The notes under the pieces: generated by a model
What the model saw: the letters and a program-made list of their open reading frames with translations, nothing else
The model's database searches: none
What the model was told of the DNA's origin: nothing
Part shown: positions 36,442-45,291 of the stretch, one piece after another
Layout: each line of letters begins with the position of its first letter
How positions within the stretch are numbered: the stretch's first letter is position 1
Made by a program: the position numbers and the translations under genes
Source: Marinobacter sp. BGYM27
GTDB lineage: Bacteria > Pseudomonadota > Gammaproteobacteria > Pseudomonadales > Oleiphilaceae
Assembly: GCA_025153445.1 (NCBI GenBank)
Contig: JANZNS010000003.1
Location: forward strand, 537,490-601,489
Direction of reading: 5' to 3'
Length of the DNA stretch: 64,000 nt

Positions 36442-37656
36442 ATGACAATTATGAAGAAGCTTCTGACCTCAGCGATTGCATCAACCCTGATGGTGGCCGG
36501 CGCACAGGCCGAAATTTCAAACAATACCGTCAAGATCGGTTATCTGGCGGATATGTCCGGCACTTACCGCGATCTGGCCGGCCCCAATGGCCTGGCCGCT
36601 CTGGAAATGGCGGTGGCGGATTTTGGCGGCAAAGTGAAAGGCGCCAAGATCGAAGTCGTCAGCAGCGATGACCGTAACAGCCCCGACGTCTCTTCCAGCA
36701 CCGTACGCCGCTGGGTTGAAAACGAAGATGTCGATATGGTGGCGGGCCTGGTCGCGTCCTCGGTCTCCATTGCCGTGAGCGACATTCTTGAAGAGAAAGG
36801 CAAGCTGGGGATTGTCTCCGGTTCTGCAGCCTCCAGCATCACCAACGAACACTGTACCCCCAATCACATTCACTATGTGTATGACACCTATCCCCTCGCC
36901 AACGGCACCGCCAGCGCCATCGTGAAAGAAGGCGGCAAGTCCTGGTTCATCCTGACCGCAGACTACGCATTTGGTCACTCCCTGGAAGCGGATGTCACCA
37001 AAGTGGTGGAAGAGAACGGCGGCAAGGTTGTCCAGACACTGCGCCACCCCTTCCCAACGCCTGATTTCTCATCGTTTATCCTTCAGGCGCAAGGCTCGGG
37101 CGCTGATGTTGTCGCGCTGGCCAACGCCGGTGCCGATACCACTAACGCAATCAATACCGCTGGTGAGTTCGGTCTGACCCAGTCCGGCCAAACCCTCGCT
37201 GCGCTACTGTTGTTCCTCACAGATGTGCACGCCCTGGGTGTCGATGCAGCACAAGGCATTCAGCTGACCACCGGCTGGTACTGGGACATGAACGACGAAA
37301 CACGGGCCTGGTCTGATCGTTTCCTTGAGAAAACCGGTGTGCGTCCAACCATGGTTCATGCTGGCATCTACTCCAGCACCATCCAGTATCTGAAAGCGAT
37401 CGAAGCAACCGATTCAGACGAAGCCCAAACCGTGCGCAAGCAGATGATGGATACGCCCATCAACGACATGTTCGCCACCAATGGTCGCATCCGTGAAGAC
37501 GGCCGCATGGTGCACGACATGTACCTGGCGCAGGTTAAAACACCGGCTGAATCGAAGGATGAATGGGACCTGTACAAGATCGTCCGCACCATCCCGGCTG
37601 AAGAAGCGTTCCGTCCGCTGTCCGAAAGCAAGTGCCCACTCGTTACTGGCAACTAA
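36442..37656 (+). CDS. HAAT-family ABC substrate-binding protein
   Basis: Periplasmic binding protein of 404 residues. A signal peptide ends near GAQAE, then the LivJ/Peripla_BP_6 pattern appears: VKIGYLADMSGTYRDLAGPNGLAALEMAVADFGG, the hinge segment WFILTADYAFGHSLEADVTKVVEENGGKV and the late block TGVRPTMVHAGIYSSTIQYLKAIEATDSD. GGAG precedes ATG 36442 with an eight-base spacer. The pocket does not look like that of a leucine-binding protein, and the CoA-ligase context suggests an aromatic or aliphatic acid as ligand. Confidence 0.9.
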   Translation: MTIMKKLLTSAIASTLMVAGAQAEISNNTVKIGYLADMSGTYRDLAGPNGLAALEMAVADFGGKVKGAKIEVVSSDDRNSPDVSSSTVRRWVENEDVDMVAGLVASSVSIAVSDILEEKGKLGIVSGSAASSITNEHCTPNHIHYVYDTYPLANGTASAIVKEGGKSWFILTADYAFGHSLEADVTKVVEENGGKVVQTLRHPFPTPDFSSFILQAQGSGADVVALANAGADTTNAINTAGEFGLTQSGQTLAALLLFLTDVHALGVDAAQGIQLTTGWYWDMNDETRAWSDRFLEKTGVRPTMVHAGIYSSTIQYLKAIEATDSDEAQTVRKQMMDTPINDMFATNGRIREDGRMVHDMYLAQVKTPAESKDEWDLYKIVRTIPAEEAFRPLSESKCPLVTGN

Positions 37657-37670
37657 TGACCTGACCGACC

Positions 37671-37693
37671 GGGCGCCCATGATGTGGGCGCCC
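37671..37693 (+). terminator. Intra-operon hairpin
   Basis: A nine-base-pair perfect stem (GGGCGCCCA/TGGGCGCCC) with a five-base loop lies 15 bases after the binding-protein gene and before the first permease gene. There is no T tract. Such hairpins commonly protect the binding-protein mRNA and lower expression of downstream permease genes. Confidence 0.6.
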
Positions 37694-37754
37694 TTCGGAA
37701 ACCGCAGAGTCGCAAACCAGTTGAACTGTCTGCGCTGCTTTTGGAGTTTTTACC

Positions 37755-38642
37755 ATGTCCGAGATTCTGGGAGTTCCCGTCACAGTGCTGTCTGGACAGC
37801 TACTGCTCGGGGTTATTAACGGCGCTTTCTACGCCCTTTTGAGCCTGGGGCTGGCGGTTATTTTCGGTCTGTTGAAGATCATCAATTTCGCCCATGGCGC
37901 CATGTACATGCTGGGCGCGATGGCAACAGTCGTTCTGTTCGATAACCTCGGCGTCAACTATTGGGTGGCCCTGTTTGTGGCGCCGATTATGGTTGGTGCA
38001 CTCGGGGTGCTCATCGAATACTTCCTGCTACGCCGGATTGGCGGCCAGGACCATATCTACAGCCTGCTGCTGACCTTTGGCGTGGCGCTGATGATTCAAG
38101 GCATTCTCACCAACATCTACGGGGTATCCGGATTGCGGTACTCCATGCCCGATGTGTTCAAGGGCGGCATGAACCTGGGCTTTATGTTCCTGCCCTATTA
38201 CCGCGCCTGGGTTATCGTGATGGCGCTGCTCGTATGCTTCGGCACCTGGTTCATGATTGAGAAAACCAAGCTCGGCTCCTATCTTCGGGCCGGCACCGAA
38301 GACGCCCAACTGATGCAGGGTTTCGGCATCAACGTGCCCTTGCTGATCAGCCTGACCTACGGCTTTGGCGTCATGCTGGCAGCATTCGCCGGCGTGCTGG
38401 CAGCGCCGATCTATTCAGTCACGCCGGTAATGGGATCGCATATTTTGATCGTGGTGTTTGCGGTGGTGGTTATTGGCGGCATGGGCTCTATTTCGGGCGC
38501 CATTATTACCGGCATCCTGATGGGCATTATCGAAGGCCTCACCAAAACCTTCTATCCCCAGGCATCATCCGCTGTCATCTTCCTGGTGATGGTGATCGTT
38601 CTGTTAATTCGCCCCTCGGGCTTGTTCGGTAAGGAGGCGTAA
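37755..38642 (+). CDS. HAAT-family ABC permease (LivH-like)
   Basis: Inner-membrane permease of 295 residues with about eight hydrophobic helices. The LivH motif GVINGAFYALLSLGLAVIFGLLKIINFAHGAMYMLGA opens the protein, and the EAA-like loop with AGTEDAQLMQGFGINVPLL lies before the last helices. It is followed two bases later by the LivM-like gene. Confidence 0.93.
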   Translation: MSEILGVPVTVLSGQLLLGVINGAFYALLSLGLAVIFGLLKIINFAHGAMYMLGAMATVVLFDNLGVNYWVALFVAPIMVGALGVLIEYFLLRRIGGQDHIYSLLLTFGVALMIQGILTNIYGVSGLRYSMPDVFKGGMNLGFMFLPYYRAWVIVMALLVCFGTWFMIEKTKLGSYLRAGTEDAQLMQGFGINVPLLISLTYGFGVMLAAFAGVLAAPIYSVTPVMGSHILIVVFAVVVIGGMGSISGAIITGILMGIIEGLTKTFYPQASSAVIFLVMVIVLLIRPSGLFGKEA

Positions 38643-38644
38643 TC

Positions 38645-39640
38645 ATGAGCGAGCCAATCAGTCATGCCGACATCCAGAAAACCATGCTCCAGCAACAAAA
38701 GGCGGAGCAACGCAAAAAGCAGCTCCTGAACCTGGTACTGCTGGTGCTGCTGCTGGCTGCCCCGGCAGTTCTGTACCCCGTGTTCCTGATGAAAATCCTG
38801 TGCTTCGCCCTGTTTGCGGTGGCCTTTAACCTGCTGCTCGGCTTTACCGGGTTGCTGTCATTTGGTCACGCCGCCTTCCTTGCCAGCGGGGCGTACACCA
38901 CCGGTTATCTGCTCTCGACCTACCCCGGTCTGAGCACCGAAATGGGTATTCTGGCGGGCACCGCTGCTGCCACCGTGCTGGGCTTTTGCTTTGCTGTGGT
39001 CGCCATTCGCCGTCAGGGCATTTATTTCGCGATGATCACCCTGGCGTTGGCTCAGTTGGTGTTCTTCTTCTTTGTGCAATCGGAATTCACCGGCGGCGAA
39101 GACGGCCTGCACGGCGTACCCCGTGGCTACCTGTTCGGCTTCATCGACCTGAGTAACAACCTTGCCATGTACTATTTCGTGCTGGCGGTGTTCCTCGGTG
39201 GTTATTTGCTGGTGCAGCGTATTGTCGGCTCGCCCTTTGGTCAGGTGCTGAAGGCCATTAAACAGAACGAGGCCCGTACCGTATCTCTGGGCTACAACGT
39301 CAACCTGTACAAATTGCTGGCCTTTGTAATGTCTGCCGGTTTGGCGGGCCTTGCGGGTTCAGTTAAAACGGTGGTCTTCCAGCTTGCATCTCTGGGCGAT
39401 GCTCAATGGCATACCTCTGGCGAGGTCATCCTGATGACCCTGCTCGGCGGCACCGGCACCCTGCTGGGCCCGGTGATCGGCGCAGCCTTCGTGGTCAATC
39501 TGGAATACCAGCTTTCGCAAGGCCCGCTTGGAGACTGGGTAGACGCCATCCTCGGCGCTATCTTCATCCTGACCGTGATCGCCTTCCGCAGCGGGATCGT
39601 GGGTGAAGTTCAGAAGTTTATGCGCAAGAATCTGGGGTAA
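38645..39640 (+). CDS. HAAT-family ABC permease (LivM-like)
   Basis: Second permease, 331 residues. A charged N-terminal tail is followed by about nine helices. The family motif LLGFTGLLSFGHAAFLASGAYT and the cytoplasmic loop GQVLKAIKQNEARTVSLGYNVNLYKLLAFV are present. With LivH-like, LivG-like, LivF-like and the binding protein it completes an importer. Confidence 0.93.
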   Translation: MSEPISHADIQKTMLQQQKAEQRKKQLLNLVLLVLLLAAPAVLYPVFLMKILCFALFAVAFNLLLGFTGLLSFGHAAFLASGAYTTGYLLSTYPGLSTEMGILAGTAAATVLGFCFAVVAIRRQGIYFAMITLALAQLVFFFFVQSEFTGGEDGLHGVPRGYLFGFIDLSNNLAMYYFVLAVFLGGYLLVQRIVGSPFGQVLKAIKQNEARTVSLGYNVNLYKLLAFVMSAGLAGLAGSVKTVVFQLASLGDAQWHTSGEVILMTLLGGTGTLLGPVIGAAFVVNLEYQLSQGPLGDWVDAILGAIFILTVIAFRSGIVGEVQKFMRKNLG

Positions 39641-39646
39641 GCCGCC

Positions 39647-39682
39647 ACTGCAGCCGGCGCACATGTAGGCGTCGGCTGCAGT
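39647..39682 (+). terminator. Hairpin after permease gene
   Basis: A ten-base-pair stem (ACTGCAGCCG/CGGCTGCAGT) with a 16-base loop lies directly after the LivM-like gene. The T content after it is low, so it may be an attenuating hairpin before the second CoA ligase gene. Confidence 0.5.
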
Positions 39683-39777
39683 TGTTCGACATTAGTGGAC
39701 TTGGCGTGCTGAGCGGCAAGCGGTACTGTCAGAGTCAGACCTGTGCCCAATGACAACAACGCCAACAGGAGGCCACC

Positions 39778-41403
39778 ATGACTTCGATCTTTGACGACGG
39801 GCTTGAGCCCGTCGATGCCAATCACGCTCCGCTGTCCCCGATTGATTTTATTGCCCGCACCGCCAGTGTTTATCCGGATTATCCTGCAGTCATTCACGGC
39901 AACGTTCGCCGCACCTGGCAGGAAACCTACCAGCGCTGCCGCCGCCTGGCCTCAGCGCTCGATAAACGCGGGGTTGGCAAAGGCGATACGGTTGCCGCAA
40001 TGCTACCCAATATTCCGGAAATGCTGGAATGCCATTTCGGGGTGCCGATGCTCGGCGCTGTATTGAATGCCCTGAACACCCGGCTGGACGCCGAAGCCAT
40101 CGCCTTTATGCTGGAGCACGGCGAAGCCAAGGTGCTGATCGTCGACCGGGAGTTCTGCGACGTCATGAGCAAGGCGTTGGCGCTGATCAAGAATCCGCCG
40201 CTGGTCATCGACGTGAATGATCCGGAACTTGGCAGCGACAACGCCGTCAGCGAGCTGGATTACGAAGCCTTCCTGAACGAAGGCGATGCGGAATTTAGCT
40301 GGCAGTTACCCGAAGACGAATGGCAAGCCATTTCCCTGTGCTACACCTCGGGTACTACCGGCAACCCCAAAGGCGTGGTGTACCATCATCGCGGTGCCTA
40401 TGAGAATGCTCTGGGGAACCAGGCCGTCTGGTCCATGGGCCAGCACCCGGTGTACCTCTGGACGCTGCCGATGTTCCACTGCAACGGCTGGTGCTTCCCC
40501 TGGACCATCACCGCCTTCGCCGGCACCCACGTCTGCCTGCGCAAAGTCGAGCCGGAAAAAATCCTGCAACTGATTCACGACCATGATGTGACCCACATGT
40601 GCGGCGCACCTATCGTGCTGAACACCCTTCTGGGCGCTTCGGCAGCGGCCAAGGCGGGCATCAAGAATCCTGTGCGCGCCATGACAGCCGGCGCCGCGCC
40701 GCCAGCCAAGGTAATTGAAGCCATCGAACAAATGGGGATCTACGTCACCCACGTGTATGGCCTGACCGAAGTCTACGGCCCCGTCACCGTGTGTGCGTGG
40801 AAATCAGAATGGGACAAGCTGCCGGTCGAAGAGCGCGCGGCCATCAAGGCCCGCCAGGGTGTACGCTACCACACCCTCGCCGGCATGATGGTGGGTGATC
40901 CTGAAACCATGGAAGCCGTGCCGCAAGATGGCAAAACAATCGGCGAGATCTTCCTGCGCGGCAACACGGTAATGAAAGGCTACCTGAAAAACCCCAAAGC
41001 CACGGCCGAAGCCTTTCGGGGCGGCTGGTTCCACACCGGCGATCTGGCGGTCTGGCATCCTGACGGCTATGCCGAGATCAAGGACCGACTGAAGGACATC
41101 ATTATCTCGGGCGGAGAGAACATCTCCACCATCGAAGTGGAAGGCGTGCTCTACCGCCACCCCGCCATTCTGGAAGCGGCCGTAGTCGCACGCCCGGACG
41201 AAAAATGGGGCGAAACTCCCTGTGCCTTCGTCACCCTCAAGCCGGATGCCCCCGAGACTACCGAAGCCGACATCATCAGTTTCTGTCGGGAGAACATGGC
41301 CAAGTTCAAAGCTCCCAAAACCATTGTGTTCTGCGACCTGCCCAAAACCTCGACCGGCAAAATACAGAAGTTTGTGCTGCGGGATCAGGCAACCGAGCTG
41401 TAA
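39778..41403 (+). CDS. Acyl-CoA synthetase (AMP-forming)
   Basis: Second adenylate-forming ligase of this module, 541 residues. The P-loop is YTSGTTGNPKGVVYHH, the fatty-acid-gate-like segment LPMFHCNGWCFPWTI, the adenylate motif HVYGLTEVYGP, the hinge region WFHTGDLAVWHPDGYAEIKDRLKDIIISGGENIS, and the catalytic Lys is in PKTSTGKIQKF. The sequence resembles AlkK-like medium-chain and methylmercaptopropionyl-CoA ligase-type enzymes; I cannot choose between them. A strong AGGAGG precedes ATG 39778. It is only distantly similar to the ligase at the other end of the module. Confidence 0.92.
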   Translation: MTSIFDDGLEPVDANHAPLSPIDFIARTASVYPDYPAVIHGNVRRTWQETYQRCRRLASALDKRGVGKGDTVAAMLPNIPEMLECHFGVPMLGAVLNALNTRLDAEAIAFMLEHGEAKVLIVDREFCDVMSKALALIKNPPLVIDVNDPELGSDNAVSELDYEAFLNEGDAEFSWQLPEDEWQAISLCYTSGTTGNPKGVVYHHRGAYENALGNQAVWSMGQHPVYLWTLPMFHCNGWCFPWTITAFAGTHVCLRKVEPEKILQLIHDHDVTHMCGAPIVLNTLLGASAAAKAGIKNPVRAMTAGAAPPAKVIEAIEQMGIYVTHVYGLTEVYGPVTVCAWKSEWDKLPVEERAAIKARQGVRYHTLAGMMVGDPETMEAVPQDGKTIGEIFLRGNTVMKGYLKNPKATAEAFRGGWFHTGDLAVWHPDGYAEIKDRLKDIIISGGENISTIEVEGVLYRHPAILEAAVVARPDEKWGETPCAFVTLKPDAPETTEADIISFCRENMAKFKAPKTIVFCDLPKTSTGKIQKFVLRDQATEL

Positions 41404-41411
41404 CGTAACGC

Positions 41412-41438
41412 AGCGGCCCACTCGTGGCCGCTAATTTT
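41412..41438 (+). terminator. Rho-independent terminator-like hairpin
   Basis: A seven-base-pair stem (AGCGGCC/GGCCGCT) with a seven-base loop is followed by AATTTT, ten bases after the second acyl-CoA synthetase gene. It likely ends the module. Confidence 0.7.
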
Positions 41439-41579
41439 CATCTGATGGGCGTGGCAGAATGCCTGCCCGTCAGACGCCTTCCCAAACCCGGTTACTTGAA
41501 CAAAAAAAGACATATTCCCCGTTCTCCGGCGACCGCTTTGTGGCTACTATGCCCTCCCCCGCAAGATAAATAGACAACC

Positions 41580-42323
41580 ATGGCGACCAACGCGCTTTAT
41601 ACCGACTTGTCCGGTTACTACGACCTGATGTGTGCCGATATCGACTATCCCGCACAAAGTCACGGCGTCAGGCGCCTGCATCAGATTTTCGGCAATGGCG
41701 GCAAGGCCCATCTTGACCTGGCCTGCGGGACTGGCCCCCACATTCGTCACTTTATCGATGCCGGTTACAGCAGCAGTGGACTCGACATCAATCAACCCAT
41801 GCTGGATCAGGCCACTCAACGATGCCCGGAGGCCCACTTCCGCTTGCAGGACATGTGTGACTTCGAGGTGCTGGAACCTTTGGATCTGATCACCTGTTTC
41901 CTGTATTCGATTCACTACAGCGACGGGATCGAAAAGCTCAGGGGCTGCATCGAAAGCGTACATCGGGCTTTAAAACCCGGCGGTCTTTTTTGTTTTAACG
42001 CCGTGGATAAAACCAGAATCAACAATGCATTGTTCGTAAGGCACGCTGCCAGACACGACGATAGCCTGCTCACGTTTACGTCGAGCTGGCATTACAGCGG
42101 CAAGGGTTCAAAGCAGTCACTCAAACTCAGCATTGAAAAAACGACATCACAGGGCACGCACTGCTGGCATGACGAACACCCCATGGTGGCTGTCAGCTTT
42201 GACGAACTGAAAGGCCTCCTGGCGCCTTATTTTGAGGTGCACGTATTTGAACACGACTACGAAAAGATCATTCCCCTGGAAAAGATGTCAGGAAACGCCA
42301 TAGTCGTCTGCATCAAGCATTAA
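41580..42323 (+). CDS. Class I SAM-dependent methyltransferase
   Basis: Cytoplasmic methyltransferase of 247 residues. Motif I is HLDLACGTGPHIRHFIDAGY, followed by SGLDINQPMLDQATQRCPEAHFRLQDMCDF and the post-motif segment VHRALKPGGLFCFNAVD. An N-terminal YTDLSGYYDLM segment is typical of the Methyltransf_11/25 group. The substrate is unknown. It starts with ATG 41580 shortly after a terminator and has its own transcript. Confidence 0.87.
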   Translation: MATNALYTDLSGYYDLMCADIDYPAQSHGVRRLHQIFGNGGKAHLDLACGTGPHIRHFIDAGYSSSGLDINQPMLDQATQRCPEAHFRLQDMCDFEVLEPLDLITCFLYSIHYSDGIEKLRGCIESVHRALKPGGLFCFNAVDKTRINNALFVRHAARHDDSLLTFTSSWHYSGKGSKQSLKLSIEKTTSQGTHCWHDEHPMVAVSFDELKGLLAPYFEVHVFEHDYEKIIPLEKMSGNAIVVCIKH

Positions 42324-42324
42324 C

Positions 42325-42351
42325 GGCCCCGCCAGCTTCACTGATGGGGCC
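42325..42351. terminator. Weak hairpin between convergent genes
   Basis: GGCCCC and GGGGCC pair across a 15-base loop between the convergent methyltransferase and lipoprotein genes. The stem is short and lacks a T tract. Confidence 0.3.
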
Positions 42352-42360
42352 CGCAAAGGC

Positions 42361-43191
42361 TTACTGAAGTTCGCAGATATCGCTCAGTGAGCGCATGTCT
42401 TCCGGAATATCCGCGTTAAACGGCTCATCCCACTCGGTAAAGTAAGTGTCGGTATTGCCATCGGCATCAATGACCCGATGCGGGCGATTCTTCCCGTTCT
42501 CAGCCAGCATCCAGACCGTTGCAGATTCATTGCGGAACTTGACGGTTTTAATGCCGTCGATTGTTTCTTCCCCAAGGCTCTCAAAGCCATCATCACTGAA
42601 CGGCAGCAGCTTCGTTGCGAAGACTGTGGGCGCAATATAATCAAGCAGGAGGTTTTCGGCGTACGTATTGTTTGCCTTCCACCAACTATTCATGACCGCA
42701 GAAGGCTTAGGGCTGGAGGCTGATGTGCAGGAATCGAGAAGGCGCTTGGCGGCAGCGACACTCAGGGGGCGAAAGGCGCTGGTCCAGTTCCCTTTCCCAA
42801 GCCCATTCTTGTGCGTTCGGTACACGAACTCAAAATGCACCACATCGTCGTCGCACAGGGATTTGATTTCTCCCAGCACTTTGGTCAGGCCGTTGTCTGA
42901 CTGCTTACCTGTTCGGAAATCAATCTGACGGCAGTTCGCCTTACCCGTCCAGTGCACCGCGTCGGCTGCCCCCACTTTAAACTTGGCAAATCCGGGTTTC
43001 GGCTCTGACTTGCAAAGACTGGGCAACGCTTCGCAGGCAGCTTTCAGATCAGCCTTGGCATCGCTGATATCGGTAGTTTCGGAGGTTTCGGTATTTTCGG
43101 TGGCTTCATTTTCCTCAGCGCCGCAGGCCGCCAGGAAGAGTACGAAAAAAAGGGGAAGGAGCATTCTTGTTGTTGAACGAAAAACTGGCAT
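42361..43191 (-). CDS. Hypothetical lipoprotein
   Basis: Predicted lipoprotein of 276 residues, not recognised. The signal ends in a lipobox LFLAAC, followed by a Glu/Thr-rich linker (EENEATENTETSETTD). The mature domain has at least six Cys (CEALPSLCKSE; NCRQIDF; SLCDDD; DSCTSAS; DICELQ), suggesting disulfides in the envelope. The start at 43191 has AGGGAA seven bases upstream; an in-frame ATG 51 bases earlier gives a poorer signal peptide. It is divergent from the DUF1206 gene. Confidence 0.7.
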   Translation of the reverse strand: MPVFRSTTRMLLPLFFVLFLAACGAEENEATENTETSETTDISDAKADLKAACEALPSLCKSEPKPGFAKFKVGAADAVHWTGKANCRQIDFRTGKQSDNGLTKVLGEIKSLCDDDVVHFEFVYRTHKNGLGKGNWTSAFRPLSVAAAKRLLDSCTSASSPKPSAVMNSWWKANNTYAENLLLDYIAPTVFATKLLPFSDDGFESLGEETIDGIKTVKFRNESATVWMLAENGKNRPHRVIDADGNTDTYFTEWDEPFNADIPEDMRSLSDICELQ

Positions 43192-43505
43192 AAACGAATT
43201 CCCTATCGTCAAAAACCGGATTGTTGTCCGTCTATTGTGCATCGACCAGAGGAGATGTGCGCAGAGCTAACAAAAGTTTCACGTCCACGCTGAGGCGTTC
43301 CCCACGTCGCTCGGATGCGCAAATAGTGCCAGTATTGAGATCGCGTTCTAACTTTAAAGCTAGCGAATCCCGAGCGCCACAATGCAAATAATTCAGGAAG
43401 TACTGTCATTCCATGGCGGACTGCTGGCACGCTGTTCAAAAGAATGGTCTACCACACCTGACACACTGCAGGTGCCGGCTCCCGACCAGCTCCGGAGAAC
43501 ACCCT
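43192..43505. other. Intergenic region between divergent genes
   Basis: About 310 bases that should carry promoters for the lipoprotein and DUF1206 genes. I see no RNA, repeat or clear operator. The open frame leading into DUF1206 upstream of 43506 has no start site support. Confidence 0.35.
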
Positions 43506-44324
43506 ATGGCGAACTCACTTTCACGCCCCGATCAGGGCGATATTATTGCCCTCTTTGCCCGTGCCGGTTACGCAGCGCGGGGGCTCGTTTATGTTCTGGT
43601 GGGCGGGCTGGCAGCGCTGGCGGCCCTTGGCGAGGGCGGCGAGGCCACTGATAGTCGTGGCGCACTGGAGAGTGTGCTGTCAGCGCCGCTGGGCCAGGTC
43701 TGGTTGGGCGCCATGGCGATCGGCCTGGTGGGCTATGCCATGTGGCGCTGTATTCAGGCCATCAAAGACACGGACCACCATGGCACTGACACCAAGGGCA
43801 TCACAGTCCGAGCCAGTCTGCTGGTCAGTGCCGGCATCCACCTGATGTTGGCGAGCTTTGTCGTCAGGCTGATCTTCGCCTTTGGCGGATCATCCGGAGG
43901 ATCGGAGGGCGGCTCCCAGGGGGTTGCCCACTGGCTGATGAAACAGCCGTACGGGCCCTGGCTGGTGGGGGCTCTGGGCGTAATCCTGATTGCCGTCGGG
44001 CTCGCACATGCCGCCAAGGGCTGGAAGATGTCGTTTGATCGCCACCTCGACATGTCCCCCACCATGCAACGCTGGACCTATCCCATCTGCCGCTTTGGCC
44101 TCGCTACTCGCGGCGTCATCTTTCTGTTCATTGGCGCGTTTTTCATCATCGCGGCCTACAGCGTCAATCCGAACGAAGCCGGCGGCCTTGCCGAGGTGTT
44201 CGACACGCTTCGCAATCAACCCTTCGGCCCCTGGCTGCTGGGTTTTGTTGCTACCGGCCTGTTCGCATTCGGCATTTACAGCCTGCTGGAATCAGTTTAC
44301 CGGCGAGTCAATCCGGACTCCTGA
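43506..44324 (+). CDS. DUF1206 family membrane protein
   Basis: Membrane protein of about 272 residues with six predicted helices made of three repeats of a two-helix unit, each with a conserved R-x-G-Y/F-x-x-R-G-x-x-Y start (ARAGYAARGLVYVLVGG; CRFGLATRGVIFLFIGA), the mark of DUF1206. A Gly/Ser-rich loop (GGSSGGSEGG) separates repeats. ATG 43506 has GGAG upstream. The function of the family is unknown. Confidence 0.85.
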   Translation: MANSLSRPDQGDIIALFARAGYAARGLVYVLVGGLAALAALGEGGEATDSRGALESVLSAPLGQVWLGAMAIGLVGYAMWRCIQAIKDTDHHGTDTKGITVRASLLVSAGIHLMLASFVVRLIFAFGGSSGGSEGGSQGVAHWLMKQPYGPWLVGALGVILIAVGLAHAAKGWKMSFDRHLDMSPTMQRWTYPICRFGLATRGVIFLFIGAFFIIAAYSVNPNEAGGLAEVFDTLRNQPFGPWLLGFVATGLFAFGIYSLLESVYRRVNPDS

Positions 44325-44555
44325 GCTGATCAATCAACGCCCAGGCCCAAGGTTGTCAGCTGTTCTGACAAAACGTTCACACAACTGCCTGATACGTTGT
44401 CTGTCGCCTGCTTCCCGCTGTCAGCAGGCCTCAGCGCCCTATTCGGTTCGCTCGCTGAAATTGACAAGGCATGCCGGAACACGCCTGCTTTCTTGAAATC
44501 GACAAGAATGACCGCAGGTGAATAAGACACCCGCAACGAATCAGGAGAAGCACAG

Positions 44556-45194
44556 ATGCGTATTTTGATCGCAGGCGCAAACGGTAAGATCGGCCAACAC
44601 CTCATCCGGAAAATGGCGGACAGTAAGCACGAAGCCCGCGCAATGGTACGCGACCCTGAGCAGGCGCCAGCCCTGCAAGCACTCGGTGCAACTGAAACCG
44701 TTGTGGGGGATCTGGAAAAAGACTGCAGTGACGCCATGAAAGATTGCGACGCGGTGATATTCACTGCGGGTTCGGGCCCACACACCGGGCCTGACAAAAC
44801 CATTGATATTGATCAGAACGGCGCCATCCGCCTGATCGATACCGCCAAAAAGATGGGCGTTAAACGCTTTGTTCTCGTCAGCAGCATGCGCGCGGAGACA
44901 CCTGAAAAAGCACCCGAGAAAATCCGCCACTACCTTCAGGCCAAACTCAACGCCGACAACCATCTGCGGGAAAGCGGACTGACCTATACCATCGTCCGCC
45001 CCGGCCCACTGACGGAAGATCCGGGCAACGGCCAGGTGGAAGTGAGCGAAAAACTGGACCGCTCCGGTGATATCCCACGTGAAGACGTGGCGGAAGTGTT
45101 GCTCGAAGTGCTGGACGCTACGAACACAGAGAATCAGGTGTTCGACGTGCTATCTGGCGAGAAGCGTGTCAAAGACGCACTCGGCAACTTGTAA
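44556..45194 (+). CDS. Atypical SDR family NAD(P)-binding protein
   Basis: Rossmann-fold protein of 212 residues of the atypical SDR (SDR_a5/NmrA-like) group. The dinucleotide motif is LIAGANGKIGQHLIRKM, then AVIFTAGSGPHTGPDKTIDIDQNGAIRLIDTAKKMGVKRFVLVSSM and the YTIVRPGPLTEDPG segment. The catalytic Tyr-Lys pair of classical SDRs is modified, as usual in this group, so it may be a redox sensor or reductase. A strong bidirectional terminator follows. Confidence 0.85.
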   Translation: MRILIAGANGKIGQHLIRKMADSKHEARAMVRDPEQAPALQALGATETVVGDLEKDCSDAMKDCDAVIFTAGSGPHTGPDKTIDIDQNGAIRLIDTAKKMGVKRFVLVSSMRAETPEKAPEKIRHYLQAKLNADNHLRESGLTYTIVRPGPLTEDPGNGQVEVSEKLDRSGDIPREDVAEVLLEVLDATNTENQVFDVLSGEKRVKDALGNL

Positions 45195-45249
45195 ACTCGT
45201 CCGTTGCACCTGCTATGCACAAAGTGCAAAAACGATGGCAATTCAAAAC

Positions 45250-45278
45250 AAAAAGGCAGACCGAAGTCTGCCTTTTTT
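45250..45278. terminator. Bidirectional rho-independent terminator
   Basis: A 12-base-pair stem (AAAAAGGCAGAC/GTCTGCCTTTTT) with a CGAA tetraloop and A and T runs at the two ends lies between the convergent SDR and DUF4382 genes. Confidence 0.93.
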
Positions 45279-45291
45279 AATGGTGCGTGAA

